A DNA stretch of 64,000 nt from Brevipalpus yothersi (GCA_003956705.1 QZCP01000016.1:80992-144991), one strand, 5' to 3'; shown: positions 11,833 to 25,216, numbered from the stretch's first letter. The notes: generated from the sequence alone by a model not told the origin. Translations and numbers: made by a program.

Positions 11833-13778
11833 CCTTTTTGTCACAAATATCTTGTGGACTATCAAGTCCGATTGTTTTTCGAGATGAGACATACAATTCT
11901 ACCACCAATAGTCGAAATTGGTCAAGTCGACGAATAGATCCAAAATCTGAAACACAATTCAATGGTGATCATCACCATCGAATCAGTTCTACAACCGAAG
12001 TATTAAGGTAAGTAGTGAACTTTTAACTTTCAATCGAGTATTCACTTTTTTCTTCACTTCAAACTTGTTGATCCTGTTCAATATTCAGGTTGATCGTGTA
12101 ATGATAGTTATAATCGAAATCATGATTCCGTTTCTAAATTTAAAAACTAGGTCCAACGTGAAAAATCAACAATTTATATAAGGCTTAAGGAAAAGCCCAC
12201 AGGCTATTTAGATGAAGAAGAGTTGAGAGAAGTTGAAATCGATGATTTTTTTCAGGTTCATGGTCAAACGATGATTTAATCATCATTTTGGAGAGCTCAC
12301 TATTTGTCTTAAATTATATTTTTAGCATTGACACTTGGGAGTCAAATCTTTAATCATATGTGTTCATCAGAATTGAAGATTATCTTCTGGCTAACTGATG
12401 CAAAATTTGGATCAAGTTTACTTTGGGTAAACAGCCACAAAACGTATCGAAAAAAAAACTTTCTCTTACACATCTCAGCAATACGAATAGCTGTTGGAGA
12501 TTGAACACTTCCATTATGATCACCATTATGATGCAATCTTCTCGGGCTAAACCATTTTTTGGTCAACTATCTGAATGATAATAATAATAATAATGAGCCT
12601 TGACCAAAATCGTTTCTCAAATGATTGCTAGGCAATACCTTTCTCTCTCATCGTTCAAAGTAATTTTCTCTTACACAAGAAAACAATTTGTTTCATCATC
12701 ATAGGAATTCCTTGTCTATACATTGCATGAGCAGATCCATCATTCTTGAAAGATCAATTTTACTCTAACCATCAATTTATTCCTGGAATTCTCTTTCTCT
12801 CCCATTAGATGGCCAAATGGAAAAATAGCCACACAAAGTACAACTCCGTCTTCTAGGAGACAAAATCATGATATTTCATCATATTCCAGTAGAAATGCTG
12901 ACACCAACAAGCCGGTCATTTTCCCTCAAAGCGACCTAGTCAAGCGACGAGGACTATTCGTTCCAACCCTTAATAGCAATGGTTTACCAGATTGTGTTAA
13001 ATCACCAAGTGATACTTTTTGTGAACAAGTTGAAGATTATCCTAGGTAAGTGGTCTCTCTGTTAGTGAATATTGTTCGGGGGCATCAAAATCAATCAATA
13101 AATATGAGATGAGCATTTAAAGCTCATAAATTACTATAACTAGAAGTAATCCTTGTGTGTCTAGCTTCACTCATCCGGATGATCGATCACGTTATTTCAC
13201 ATTTAGGGTTGATTTGAAGAAAGAATTTGGATTGGATGTGGAAAAGTTTCGAGATTTGTTTGGTGTCAAGGGCATTGATGCTCGAAAATCATATCTAGAT
13301 GATGATACATCATCTTATGGTGAAAAGATTTGCGAAGGAAAACGTCGTATAAGTTATCCAAAAATGGGTAGAAATCGTTCCAAACGTTGGGTATACATTG
13401 TGAATGATGAGAATTCAGATTTCCGGCAACATGTTGTCACCGAAATTTGCTCGTAAGTTGAATTATCAGAGAAAGAAGAAAAATTATCACATCCGATGTT
13501 AACAAACTTTTCTTCCTTTTCACTCTAATTGAAGGCCCAACGGACGCCCTTGTTCACATTTAGAAGGCAATCTTCCGTTAGGATATACATCACATTGTCG
13601 ACAAAATTATGCTTCCATACCGATGCAGTCTTTCCATCCGACAGAGAATCGAATTTATACTGATATTTTTCAGTTTCCAACATGCTGCTCATGCTATATT
13701 AAGCTACCTTTTCATGATAATTACAGTGCTGGAAGCCAAACTAGTGAAGCTCCTGGTGGAAATAAATCGACAGAGTGA
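11833..13778 (+). CDS. Spatzle-type cystine-knot cytokine (Toll ligand family), 5' end missing
   Basis: Exons read as 11833-12007 (least certain), 12809-13045, 13165-13452 and 13536-13778, with consistent phases and GT-AG borders. The early exons encode a Ser/Asn-rich prodomain with the basic site DLVKRRGLF and the conserved CEQVEDYP block seen before spatzle knots. The third exon carries KICEGKRRISYPKMGR and RWVYIVNDEN; the last carries RPCSHLEGNLPLGYTSHCRQ and FPTCCSCYIKLP. Together these give the seven-Cys spacing of the spatzle/neurotrophin-like knot. Spatzle proteins are secreted, cleaved by serine proteases and activate Toll receptors in development or immunity. A signal peptide was not found, so at least one upstream exon is missing. 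Which spatzle paralogue this is cannot be told. Confidence 0.85.
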
Positions 13779-13934
13779 AAAAATTGAATTGCTCACTATT
13801 CTCATTTTATTTTAGACTCAATTAGGAAAAAAAAGTATTTAAGATTTGAAAAGAAATTACTGGACAGAATTTAAGGAGAAACAATGGGTTTCTCTCAAGC
13901 TTAGAAGCTAAAAGATAATTTTAAGCATAAAATT

Positions 13935-15960
13935 TTAGGTACGCTTATTGAGATTGACGGTGAGAAAATTTTTCATGTCAATCGATTTGTATGATCCAAG
14001 ACCAGACTTTTCCATCTCACCACGATTGCGATTCGAGTCAACCTTAAATCGACTCACAATATTAGCCAAAACATTGGAAGCAATGTGTTCAAATAGACCT
14101 ATCATGGCTTGCGATTTTCGACCAAAGTTGTATGGAAGATAAGCTGAAGGCTTCTTGATGACCATAGTCTCTGGATCTTTTTCACTTGCGGCTAGGAAAC
14201 GCTGAGGTTTGAATCTTTCAGGCTCATCCCACAACTTTGATGAATGGTTCAACTTTTCGATGTTCACCAGAATATTAGTACCTTTCTCAACGTCATAGCC
14301 TAGAGAATTTTTTGGGACATATTACAATAAAGGGTTAGTTATTATGATGAAAATTGCTAAAAATCTCACTGTTACTCACCATTGATGATGGTATCTTCTT
14401 GTGCTGTGAAAAGTATCGGAGGAGAACTGATCATTCGATAAGTTTCCATCAAAACAGCTTTCACATGAGCAAGTTTCATTGTTTTCTCAACAGACAGATA
14501 CTCAGTTCGAGCACTTCCAAATTTACGGTATATTTCATCATGAATGGAATTTTGGGATGCTTCATCAAGTGACAGATAACCCAAGCTGGTCATGGTCATA
14601 TTCGATATTGGTGAAGCACTCGAAACAAGAGATGCAATTGTTTTGACGCATTCACTCCAAGGTATTTTTTCCGGATTCTCGAGATGATTCTTGATCAAAA
14701 TTTGAGCAAGATTCAATCCACTATCATCTGGATAAGAACCATCAGAATACTTCTCTCGCATAGTTTCACGCATTTCAATTAGACCGACATCAGATTCCAA
14801 GAATTGTCTGGACATAATAAATTGTGAATAGTTGGATGATCAGACTAATCTCATCACTTTCTAAAATCTCAAATCTTTCTTCAACTTACATGATGTAATT
14901 TGCAGAATCCAAAACTTGTTCAGCTCGCCTTTGATACTTGTTCCTCAAACAACAACGAGTATAAGGAAATCCGAACAAATCGCGAAGGTATACATGCTTC
15001 AGCACAAAGCTCTCGTGTAACTGGTCCACCTCGTTCAAAAATCTGCTGAATCTTTCATTCTTCAAATGGAATCTTGAAGATGAACAATCGTATGGAAGAA
15101 TTGGAAAGTGTTCAGAATTTTTTTCATCAAAAAACAAATATTACAACTCACCTCTTGCCACAAAGATATTCCATCAGGGTGTTTGTTGTCAAATACATCA
15201 TATCTGATCGACTTACTGCAGGTGATCCATCAGTTGGTAAAGTTATGAGAGTTCTCAGCGTTGGTAGAACTGTTTCATACAGTTTTTCCATCTGATCAGG
15301 TGAGGATCGCTCAAGACTGAAAGTTTTGTATTTTTTCCTAATTTCTTTCTGCTCTCCTAGCCATGTATCGAAAGTTTTCCCTGTTAGAAGATAAGTCTAT
15401 GAGAATTTATGCATTAAAATTTCGAATAAAATACCATCTTTAGATTCACTTTGAACAGAATCCATCCAATTAAGCATATTTTTCTCGCGATACTTTTTGT
15501 CTTCTGATTGGAAAACATTTTTTGCAGCATCAAGATTAGAGATGAGCAAAAGATTACCCAGGCCACTATTTCGTAGGCACGATACACGAGCAAATGATGT
15601 CTCACAGAAACGAAGTCCACACCTTAGTCCCAGTTCTGATATACCTCCATTTTCTTCGCTAAGCTGTTCAGCTTCTTCCAAAAATGAATCGGGATGCAAT
15701 TGAGATCGTAAACACTTGAAGAGACCTTCACCAAATCTCCGAAGCGGAGATGGAGCTGTAAGAAGAGAGGTTTTAAAAGAGATAATATACTTAACATCAT
15801 GAAACTAACCTCTGTTCAGCTTTCGTTGACGATAATATTGAATTCCAAGAAGACCAGCCAACACAATCCCAGTCAAACCGACTATTCCACTAGGAACCAA
15901 TCGAATGATACTGGTTGTAGTAAGCCAATCCAATGCTCCTGATAAAACTCTTTTACACAT
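13935..15960 (-). CDS. Cytochrome P450-like protein A, heme Cys replaced by Gln
   Basis: Six exons on the minus strand: 15960-15810, 15755-15435, 15380-15152, 15072-14890, 14807-14380 and 14299-13935; total 1677 nt, 558 aa. An N-terminal membrane anchor lies at about residues 18-40 (GIVGLTGIVLAGLLGIQYY) with a basic stop. The helix-K motif is intact (METYR), and the PERF region is present (LWDEPERFKPQRFL). The style of the K-helix-to-meander part (NGYDVEKGTNILVN) resembles CYP2-clan enzymes. At the heme loop the sequence is PYNFGRKSQAMIG, with Gln about residue 501 where the axial Cys should be. The I-helix AGxET motif is replaced by SSASPIS. The frame is uninterrupted and the splice sites are good, so this looks like a maintained gene with lost monooxygenase chemistry rather than a decayed pseudogene. 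A non-catalytic heme-free or altered-ligand role is inferred. Confidence 0.88.
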
Positions 15961-16860
15961 CGTTTTACTAAACAACTGTTTTGGTAAAAAATTAATAGTT
16001 TGGAACCTTTCAACAGATTTCGAACAAGTATTCTATTGAGGTTTTCTGCGGGGTTTTAAATCAACAAATAGAATGGGAGCATTTCCGATAGATCCTCCTC
16101 CGTGTGTTCTCCATTAATAATGGCTCGGAAATCCTATCAGTATAATCCATTGAACTCCAGTAGTTTGGACCATTACATGTATATCGGCAGTTATTGTTGA
16201 TTTTTCAATTTTCAAAGTTCTAGGAAATTCATAATTATGTTATTCTCTTGAAAACCCAATTATTAATTTCCTACTAAAGATTATCGGATGATTCAAAATC
16301 AAATGTCGGTATAAACTTTTGGAAGATATGAAACCTGAACTTCATTTTCGAATTATTGAAAAAAGTTCAATTTTCTTCCAATGATGTTCATCTGGTAATA
16401 GATTGGCATTTTGATGGAGAATTTTTACTCTCAAGAAGTAAAATATCTTTAAACAGATATAAGTTTGTATTTGAATTCAATTTCACATGTCTATTTTATC
16501 TACTCTTCTTCAACAAATCTGGATTAGCATTTGCTGATAATTATATAATCAAGAATCCGAAGTTTTTGACAAGCCTAGGAATAACTTGTTAATGTCCGAT
16601 GCCCAGTGAGACAAGTCCACTAAAGGTTAATGTGATTATAAAATAGATCAAGTGAAAAGATATCTGAGATAATTAGATCTGTATGCTTTATTGTCAAGAC
16701 AGGAAGAAAAATCAAAATTTTGGGAGAGAGAGCCTGAGATAAAGAAACCTCATTAAAAGTATAAAAAGATTGGCTATTATTCTAGCTCATGCTATACTGG
16801 ATCAGAGGAGACTAGAGAATTTCTGCTGATAATATATTCCGGAGCTTTGAAATATCATTC
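15961..16860. other. Spacer between the two P450-like genes
   Basis: About 0.9 kb; should contain the promoter of P450-like gene A and the 3' UTR of gene B's upstream neighbour copy. No other coding signal seen. Confidence 0.5.
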
Positions 16861-18987
16861 TTAGTTACGTTCAAGAAGATTAACGGCAAAGAAATTTTTC
16901 ATGTCAATTGATTCATATGATCCAAGACCCGACTTTACCATCTCTTGCCGACTATGATTCGAATCGATCATGAATCGATTGACGATATTAGCCAAGAAGT
17001 TGGAAGCCATATGTTCCAATAGGCTCATCATAGCATGCGATTTTCGTCCAAAATTGTATGGAAGATAGGCTGATGGCTTCCTAACAATCGGAATTTGTGG
17101 ATTTTCCTCACTATTAGCCAAAAAACGCTCAGGATTGAAAGTTCCAGGCTCTTCCCACAGTTCTGGTGAATGATTTATCTGTTCGATATTGATGAGAATT
17201 CTTGTGCCTCTTCTAACATTATATCCTGAGGTTGAGATTTTTGTTAGAAAGACTAGGAATATGTGAATGCTATAGATTGTAAAATTACGAACCATTGATG
17301 CTAGTCTTTTCATTAGTAGTGAAGAATATCGGAGGAGAACTAACCATCCGGTAAGTTTCCATCAGAACCGCCTTCACTGTGGCAAGTTTCATGGATTCCT
17401 CGATAGACAGAAACTCATTTTGATTTTTTCCAAACTTTTGAGAAATTTCACTGTGAATTGAGTCCTGGGATGCTTCATCAAGAGAAAGATAACCCAAGCT
17501 AGACATAATCATATTCGATATCGGCGAGGCGCTCGAAACAAGAGAAGCAATTGTTTTCACGCAGCCATCCCATGAAATTTTTTCCGGATTCTCAAGATGA
17601 CTCTTTATTAGAACTTGAGCGAAATTCAGTCCGATATCGTCTGGATATGAACCATCAGGATACTTTTCCCGCATTGTTTCACGCATTTCAATCAAACCAG
17701 CATCAGATTCTAGGAATTTTCTGAAAACATTGCAGATATGAAAGATTTTTCTGAATATAAACAGTTTTATATTCATCTTACATGATGAAATCTGCCGAAT
17801 CATAAGCTTTCTTAGCACGCTTCCGGTATTCTTTTTTGAACCAATAACGATGATAAACGATTTCAGATATTCCACGGAGATATACATGGTTCACCACAAA
17901 GTTCTCATGCAACTGATCTAACTCATTCGCCAATCTACTGAATCTCTCATTTTGGGAATGGAACCTAAAAAATTTTTGAACAAAATGATCAGAAGAAAGG
18001 AAAAAAGAAATACTTCCAGAAGAAAAAATCATTTCAACTCACCTCTTGCCACAGAGATATTCCATCAATGTGTTTGTTGTTAAAAACATCAAATCAGATC
18101 GAGTCAAAGTAGGCGATTCATCAGTTGGTAGAGACATGAGGGTTTTCAATGTTCTCGAAACTATTGCATCGAACTTTTCCAATTGATCAGATGAAGATCG
18201 TTCTAGACTAAAAGTTTTGTAATTTCTCTTGATTTCTTTTCGTTCTGCTAGCCATAGATCGAAAGGTTTTCCTGCACTCATCAGTAGAAATGATCATCAT
18301 CTTTCAGCGGAAACTTGAGTAATCTCATTTACTCACCTAATTTAGAAGCAGTTTTGACCGAATCTATCCATCCAAGCATTGGTCTTTCTCGAAATTTTCC
18401 ATCTCTCGATTGAATAATGTCTTTTGCGACTCCAAGATCAGAAATGATTAAAAGATTTCTAGTGAAGTTTGTCAACACGCATCGCTGGTATATAAATTTT
18501 GGTTTCTCTGAGATATTTTCGATTGATTGAAGGGGTTTGACACAGAGTGGAGGGCAGCATGGATCTTCTTCAATATCTAATACATCCCGACTCTCAGTGG
18601 GACAACAAATACTGAAAAGATCTTGACGCCAAGGAATTTCTTCTCGTAGAGATGGGAGTTCTAATATTTTTCCGTATTGCTTTGTAAGTTGCTCAGATTT
18701 TTTTAACAAAAAATCAGGATCCAGTCGAAATCGGAAATGATTAACAACAGCATTGCCTGGAGGAGATGGAGCTGTAAAACGGATGAGAAAAACATTAGAT
18801 TTTCAGTGATGACCAAAAAACATTCCTTGATCTTACCTCTATTTAGAGTTCGTCGACGGTAATAGTGAATGCCAAATAGTCCAGTGAGCACAATACCTGT
18901 CAGTCCAAGAATTGTTCCGGGAACAGATCGAATAATATAGCTGGTTGTTAGACCATCGAGTAATTCGGCAATAATTCCTGTGACCAT
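16861..18987 (-). CDS. Cytochrome P450-like protein B, heme Cys replaced by His
   Basis: Tandem paralogue of gene A with exons 18987-18837, 18771-18337, 18271-18043, 17964-17782, 17720-17293 and 17225-16861; total 1791 nt, 596 aa. Exons 1, 3, 4, 5 and 6 have exactly the same lengths as in gene A (151, 229, 183, 428, 365 nt); exon 2 is 114 nt longer, adding 38 residues rich in Cys and acidic residues. The start MVTGIIAELL aligns with the gene A start; an in-frame upstream Met at 19107 would add 40 mostly hydrophobic residues. METYR (ExxR) and NPERFL are present and the linker reads APSPPGN, close to the P450 proline hinge. The heme loop is PYNFGRKSHAMMS, with His about residue 539 at the axial Cys position; the I-helix motif is again SSASPIS. 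Same interpretation as gene A. Confidence 0.88.
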
Positions 18988-20654
18988 ATTCAATAAGAGA
19001 AAATCTTTGAGACAAGGTTTAATGTTGAAGTTTAAATTTATTGCGAATTTTACGAGACTTTTCACCAATATGACTGTAATTGATGGAATGACTAGATGGA
19101 AAATCATTGCGAATTTTTATAGGTAGTTAATGGGGCTGGAAAAGAGAATGTTTCCGATTGATTCTACATTGTGAGTTAATTATTGACCTACTCTGTAGGT
19201 CGAGAATCCTATTTAGCAATCCAAATTCACAAGAATCAATTTTTTGTATTCAGTTGTATTTAATTATGATCATAACATCATTAGAAGTTCCTTTTTCATT
19301 CCCAAATTGCGACATCCATTCAAAATTGCGAAACTCTTTTTGACATTCCGGAGAAGCTTGAAATTAAATCTGGAACATTTCATGGAAATGTTTTTTTTTG
19401 AATATTTCTGTATAATCGAATTTCTCCAAAAATTACACTCTAAATCTGGAAATACAAAGAAAAGTAAATGGATGTACATATCAGTCCATAAGGGAGAGAT
19501 GAGGAAACGCTTGATGATAGGTCCTATCATTAGAATTCAATAGTTCATTGCGATATCAGTATTGCTTATATAGTTCTGGAATTTTTTTTTCTTGCTCTTA
19601 ATCAATTGAACATTCAAAAAATTTCGATAAAAAACGAATTTAATCAATTTTTGTATGACTCACAGTTCAGAATATATTCCATTTTTTTTGTGGGCGCCAT
19701 CTTGTGGTGATACAGTTTTATACAGCAATTTTCATGTATTTTATGTAAAATTTTCAAGAGACAAAAAAAAAGCTTTTTTTTTAAGCTCTAATTACGGCTT
19801 AATCACACTTAATCAAACCGAACTTAAAATATATATGTACATGCAAGTGTTTGTGTAAGTGTGTCCATTTTGGTTATATGTCATTTATGATTGTTAATGA
19901 TAATCGGTGACAAAACATTCAAGTGATGTGATTGAGTTTATTGGCACTGAACAGGTCAATTCGGTCGCTCTCATTGTGTGTGTGTTTATATGAAAGTCCA
20001 GTGAATACACTTAAATTTTTGTGATTTTCTTCTCCTTTTTTTGTACATAATTTATTAAGTATAAACACTTTAGATAATATCAAGCTTTTCTCATCTTTCT
20101 GTATGTATTTGTGAAAACATCATCTCTCAATTCACTTTGAGTTGTGGTCATTTGAAAGTGATGAGATTTTGGTGAAGGTTGTGTAACCGATCATCACCAG
20201 TGTTCACTTCATTTTCGCATCATTTGAATTGACATTGTTACGATTATATTGTCTCATGATCATAGTGATTTGTTGATCATATCACACAGACATACCCTAC
20301 ACACTTATTGATAGATTATTGACTATTTGAAATCTTGAGTTTTTTCTTCTGTTCTTCTTGGATCAATTGTCCAAAAATAAGAGAAAAAGAGAGAGAAAGA
20401 AAGAGGATAGGCTTGAAAGATTAACTGAACACCGGTTCAGTGAATGTGAAGTTCATTTTTTGTTCATTATAATTTCGATCATTGTTGTGTGTGTTAATGT
20501 ATTTAAATATGTTTGTGTGCAAGACATGACGAGATTATTGACAATCGTATTTTGAAAATTTCATAATTCTTGATCATAGAGTGAGTGAAAAGTTCAAAGT
20601 GTATATTACTAGAGAGTTGTCGATCAGAAGAGAATCAATCAGAGTTCAATCAGA
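18988..20654. other. Intergenic region between P450-like gene B and the hnRNP gene
   Basis: About 1.7 kb holding the divergent promoters of the minus-strand P450-like gene and the plus-strand RNA-binding protein gene. The stretch from about 20340 is probably 5' UTR of the latter. No additional gene recognised. Confidence 0.5.
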
Positions 20655-22753
20655 ATGGGTTATGAAGGTGCCACAAATTATATACGAATTAGAGGACTTC
20701 CATGGCAATCATCACGAGAAGACGTTTTGGCATTTTTTGAAGGTATAATTCTCGTATTGATCATCATTTTTTGTACCATCTTCGATGGTTGTTATCTTCT
20801 CCCAGAACAATAATTGTTCCAGCCTTTTGTTTACACACATACTCATTGGTTTTTTTTCTTTTTCCAATAAGATTGTAAGATTAAGGATGGTGTCGAGGGT
20901 GTCCATATGACCCTGTCACCTCAAGGAAGACCCTCAGGCGAAGCTTACATTGAATTGGAGAGTGAAGATGAAGTGGAAAAAGCGATAAAAAAGCATAAAA
21001 AGACTATGGGCTCAAGATACATAGAAGTATTCCAATCTAACAAGGCAGAGGTAGATTGGATTCTTCGACGTACTGGCAAACCTCGAATTAATCTCGATCC
21101 AAACTTAGATGGATTTGTTCGCTTACGAGGACTACCATTTGATTCAGATGAGGAAGACATCAGGCGATTTTTTGAAGGTTTGTTGATCACAAAAAATTCC
21201 ATCTCACTTGTCTGTTCTCTTTGATTGTTGTTTGGAGTGATATTCATTGGGAAAGCTACTTCACTTTCTCCTCTCTTCTCATGTTTGGTATTTGATCTAT
21301 CAGTCCTCTTTAAATTCATTTCGCTTTTGACAAGTCATTCAACAAGGTTTAATGTTCAAGTTTTATCTCTCTTATCAGTGTAAAATTTTGAGATTATCAT
21401 GTGTTTTCTGTTTTTGTAACGTTTCGATGAGTATCCTTATCTTTTAAAATACTAATTGATTTCATCATCACTCTAACAGGTCTGGAAATTGTGGATAGAG
21501 GAATCATTATGACTTGGGATCAGCGTGGCAGACCAACAGGAGAAGCCTATGTTCAATTCGCTACCAAAGAAATGGCAGACAAAGCCATGGCTAAGCATCG
21601 AGAAAAAATTGGCCATAGGTATGTCTGGAAAACATTCATTCGTCTGATCGTTTATCCATCTAATTGTTTTTCATCCATTTCTCTATTTCTTTCACACTTA
21701 TCTTCTCACTAAAACGTACACACATACTTGCTCTTCCCACTTAATCGGAAACTCTTCTGCCAAAAGATATATCGAAATATTCAAAAGCACGCCTCATGAG
21801 TTTTTTCTAGTTTCTGGCCACAAATCGAGTAGCATAATGTCAGATCCCATGGGAAGACAGGGAAATTTCGACGAAACAGGTGGTCCTATTCACATGGGTG
21901 CTAAGCGTAACTACGGTATGTCCAGTAATCGACCAGCGCCCTATGATCGTGATTTCAATAATCGCAACCATGGTTCTTTGATGAATAAATCCTACTTATC
22001 AGAAGGAGGCACTCGGAGGCCTTATAGCTCATTAGAAGCCTATGATAGAGGTCAGTGGCATGAGAATATTTTTTGCCTTTATCTGTTTCATTTTCTCTTC
22101 TAGGGCCCACGAAACGATTCGCTTACCGCGATTCCGGAGTAGATGACTTCGATCGATATGATCCAACTCGCCATACTGTCCATATGAGAGGACTGCCATA
22201 TAAAGCTACTGATTTGGACATAATTGACTTCTTTGCGCCATACGAGCCAACAATAATTAGAATACTGTTCGATGAGTCCGGTAGGCCATCGGGAAAAGCT
22301 GACGTTGAGTTCAAAACTCATGAAGAAGCTGAAGGGGCCATGAGTAAAGATAATTCAAATATGCGTAAGTATTCATTCAATGGCTTTGATAATTTTCATC
22401 TTCAAACACTCATCAATCCATTCTGCCCAACAGATCACAGATACATCGAACTGTTTCTCCATTCTCGTCCCTCAGGCTTTATAGAACAGAGCACACAAGA
22501 TTACGATAGACCTGGCCTGCAAAACCTTCCTTCTCATATTAATCCAAATTCAAACTATTCCAACTCTTATCATCATGCTCAGACTTCTCGCCATGACTAT
22601 CAATCTAGTGTTAGGGAATCGGGATTTAATAGATCCAACTCAACGCGCAACTCTTCTTCTGGAACTTACTTGGTGAGATTACCTCCTAGTGCAACAACTT
22701 TGGCCGCGCCAAGGTTTTCATTGCGAGATTTTTTAAGATCAAGAGTTCATTAG
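20655..22753 (+). CDS. hnRNP F/H-type RNA-binding protein (three quasi-RRMs)
   Basis: Six exons: 20655-20742, 20872-21177, 21480-21618, 21767-22050, 22104-22364 and 22434-22753; 1398 nt, 465 aa. Three quasi-RRMs are visible: the first starts YIRIRGLPWQSSREDVLAFF and contains GRPSGEAYIEL; the second starts FVRLRGLPFDSDEEDIRRFF and contains GRPTGEAYVQF; the third starts VHMRGLPYKATDLDIIDFF and contains GRPSGKADVEF. RGLP(W/F/Y) and the GRPSGEA loop are hallmarks of hnRNP H/F and Drosophila glorund, which bind G-tracts and control splicing and translation. A Gly/Asn/Arg-rich linker separates RRM2 and RRM3; the tail is Ser/Asn/His-rich. RRM1 and RRM2 are each cut by an intron right after FFEG, a conserved position. 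Other isoforms may use different 3' exons. Confidence 0.93.
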
Positions 22754-24070
22754 GAGGTTTTTGATCTCCTGGTTCATTTTGATTTATACGCCATATACTT
22801 ACTTACTTACTACCTGAGTCTATTTAAGACCAAACTTCAAGTCTGTTCTCTTCTCTGCAACTTAATTGTGATCAGAATATTTATCAGCTAAATTTGGTTA
22901 TCATTCCTGGAGAAAAGCTGGGCAACTTCAACCTTACTGAAATTAATATCCAAACCAAACCTTTAAACCGGAACAGTTGTCAGTAAATGAGTTTTGACAT
23001 TCTGATTGGATTATGTCCGAATGACTAATCTTATCCGCCAAACCAATCAAATAAATTGCTATCGAAAAAGAAATCTTGACCAATGATAAGTCCATATTTC
23101 TATTTCGCTAACACAAACTCTCTCCCCTTCTCTTTCTATTTCTCATCACTGTTAACGAAACACAAGAACGAGATAGAAACCCAACAGCACTCTCATACCA
23201 TCAGTTATTCTCCAAGTTAGAAAGCTTCTCGGAAAATTTCACTTCATCACCATCTCATCATACCAGAATCGGTTAATGAGGAATGATAATCGTAAGAATT
23301 TTTGTTCCAAACAATTGTGAGTCTATCTCAACGCCAGACTGAGCCACGCAGCTTGATGAGCGCGAAACTTTCCGAACTGACTTGAGTTGAATTTTTCAGA
23401 GCTTCTCTCTTTCTTTCTCTCTCTTTTCTATCAGCTAACTTTCAGACCAACTTTTTTGCATTCGTGAAGAGAACAACAACAATAAATATTAAACCCTACA
23501 ATGAAATCATAAAATTGATTGTTCCTCATCGTCATTTGTTTTCCAGAATGTAACCAGAGAACTTGGCCTACCCGATGAGGTATTACAATGATATGTGTGG
23601 CCAACAACAGTGTCTTCCCAGAATCGGGCTTATTTTTCAAATTGTCTACTATCAACTACACCAAGAGAGGACTTGTCACGGGATATCATCTCCGAGTTAG
23701 GAAAAGATTGAAAAAGAAATCGTGATCACACCATGTTGATTTTACATACATACATTCATACATGATTCCCCTCATTTGTCCATGTCTATTTAATTCTTTC
23801 CATATATTTTCGGTACCTTTTTTTTCTAACAATTGGTAATGCTACTTCCAGGAAATATATTGTCAATTTTATCTCCACTCTCATCAAGGATCATCATAAC
23901 TATCAAACGATCTATTCTGATCAAATTAACCACTTAAATTTACCTCAATAATAATCACCACCATCATCATCAGTGTCCAATTCTTTTTTTCTATCACCAT
24001 CATCATCTACCATCTACTATCTACTTTATTTTAAGTGTTTGTGATCTCAACAATCAGCCTCTCATCAAAA
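22754..24070. other. Intergenic region upstream of the kinesin gene
   Basis: About 1.3 kb; presumably the 3' UTR of the hnRNP gene on the left and the promoter/5' UTR of the kinesin on the right, with ATC/ATT trinucleotide-rich DNA near 23940-24010. No coding signal seen. Confidence 0.5.
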
Positions 24071-25165
24071 ATGTCCAACGAAAACGTAAAAGTAGCCATT
24101 CGTGTCAGACCTTTCAATCGCCGGGAGATTGAAATGGAATCTGAAAATGTGATAGAAGTGAGAGATAAGAAGCAAATTATCATCCAGCAGCCACAAACAG
24201 CATCCAAAACTGATCAACGTCCACCACAAGTATTCTCATTTGATGCATGTTTCTGGTCAATGGATGAAAAGGCACCAAATTATTCAACCCAAGAGGATGT
24301 ATTCAATGAACTTGGTACCGATATTGTTGATTGTGCTTTTGAAGGATACAATGCATGCATATTTGCGTATGGTCAAACTGGATCTGGTAAAACATTTACC
24401 ATGATGGGATCTCCGGGCAATGAAGGCCTGATACCTCGAATATGTCAAAATCTATTTGCACGCATGAGACAGCCAATCAATTCGGAAGTATCTTTCCGAA
24501 CAGAAGTGAGCTATCTTGAGATTTACAATGAACGAGTGAAAGATTTGTTGGGCAAAAATCAAGACCAAAACCTTAAAGTTCGCGAACATCCTCGACTTGG
24601 ACCATATGTTCAAGATTTATCCAAACATTTGGTAACCGATTATCGTGACATTGAAGAGCTACTTATACGAGGCAATGCTCGACGAACAACAGCAGCTACT
24701 GGAATGAATGATACAAGCAGTCGATCACATGCAATATTTACCATAGTTTTTTCACAAGCTACCTTTTCCAGTGATGCACCGCGTGAGACATTAAGTAAAA
24801 TTAATCTTGTCGATTTAGCGGGAAGTGAACGTGCTCAAGCTACTGGTAAGTGGAATAAGAACCCTTTGATCGTAAATTTTGAGTCTTTGTTTTTCTTGGA
24901 CGAATATACATGTATTCCCCTCCTCCGATCCAATGATGTCTCTCTATCTCTCTTCCTCTTTCCGTTTGATGGATGATCTTGTCAGAATAGTTTGGCCTTA
25001 CTTTTGGTCCATCAATTTTATACTTGATTTCGGAAAATTCATCAGATCTTATTCTCTACAGGGAGAAAAATTTTAACCCATCGTTCATACTGGCTTGTCA
25101 CACACTTTTGACACCACCAAGTCCAACCTTAATGGGCTTCGGTCATTTCACCTTATCATCATCTT

Positions 25166-25216
<51 letters not shown>

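Noticed and set aside
22100..22321. Antisense open frames over the hnRNP gene
   Set aside because: Shadows of the conserved RRM3 coding sequence on the other strand.
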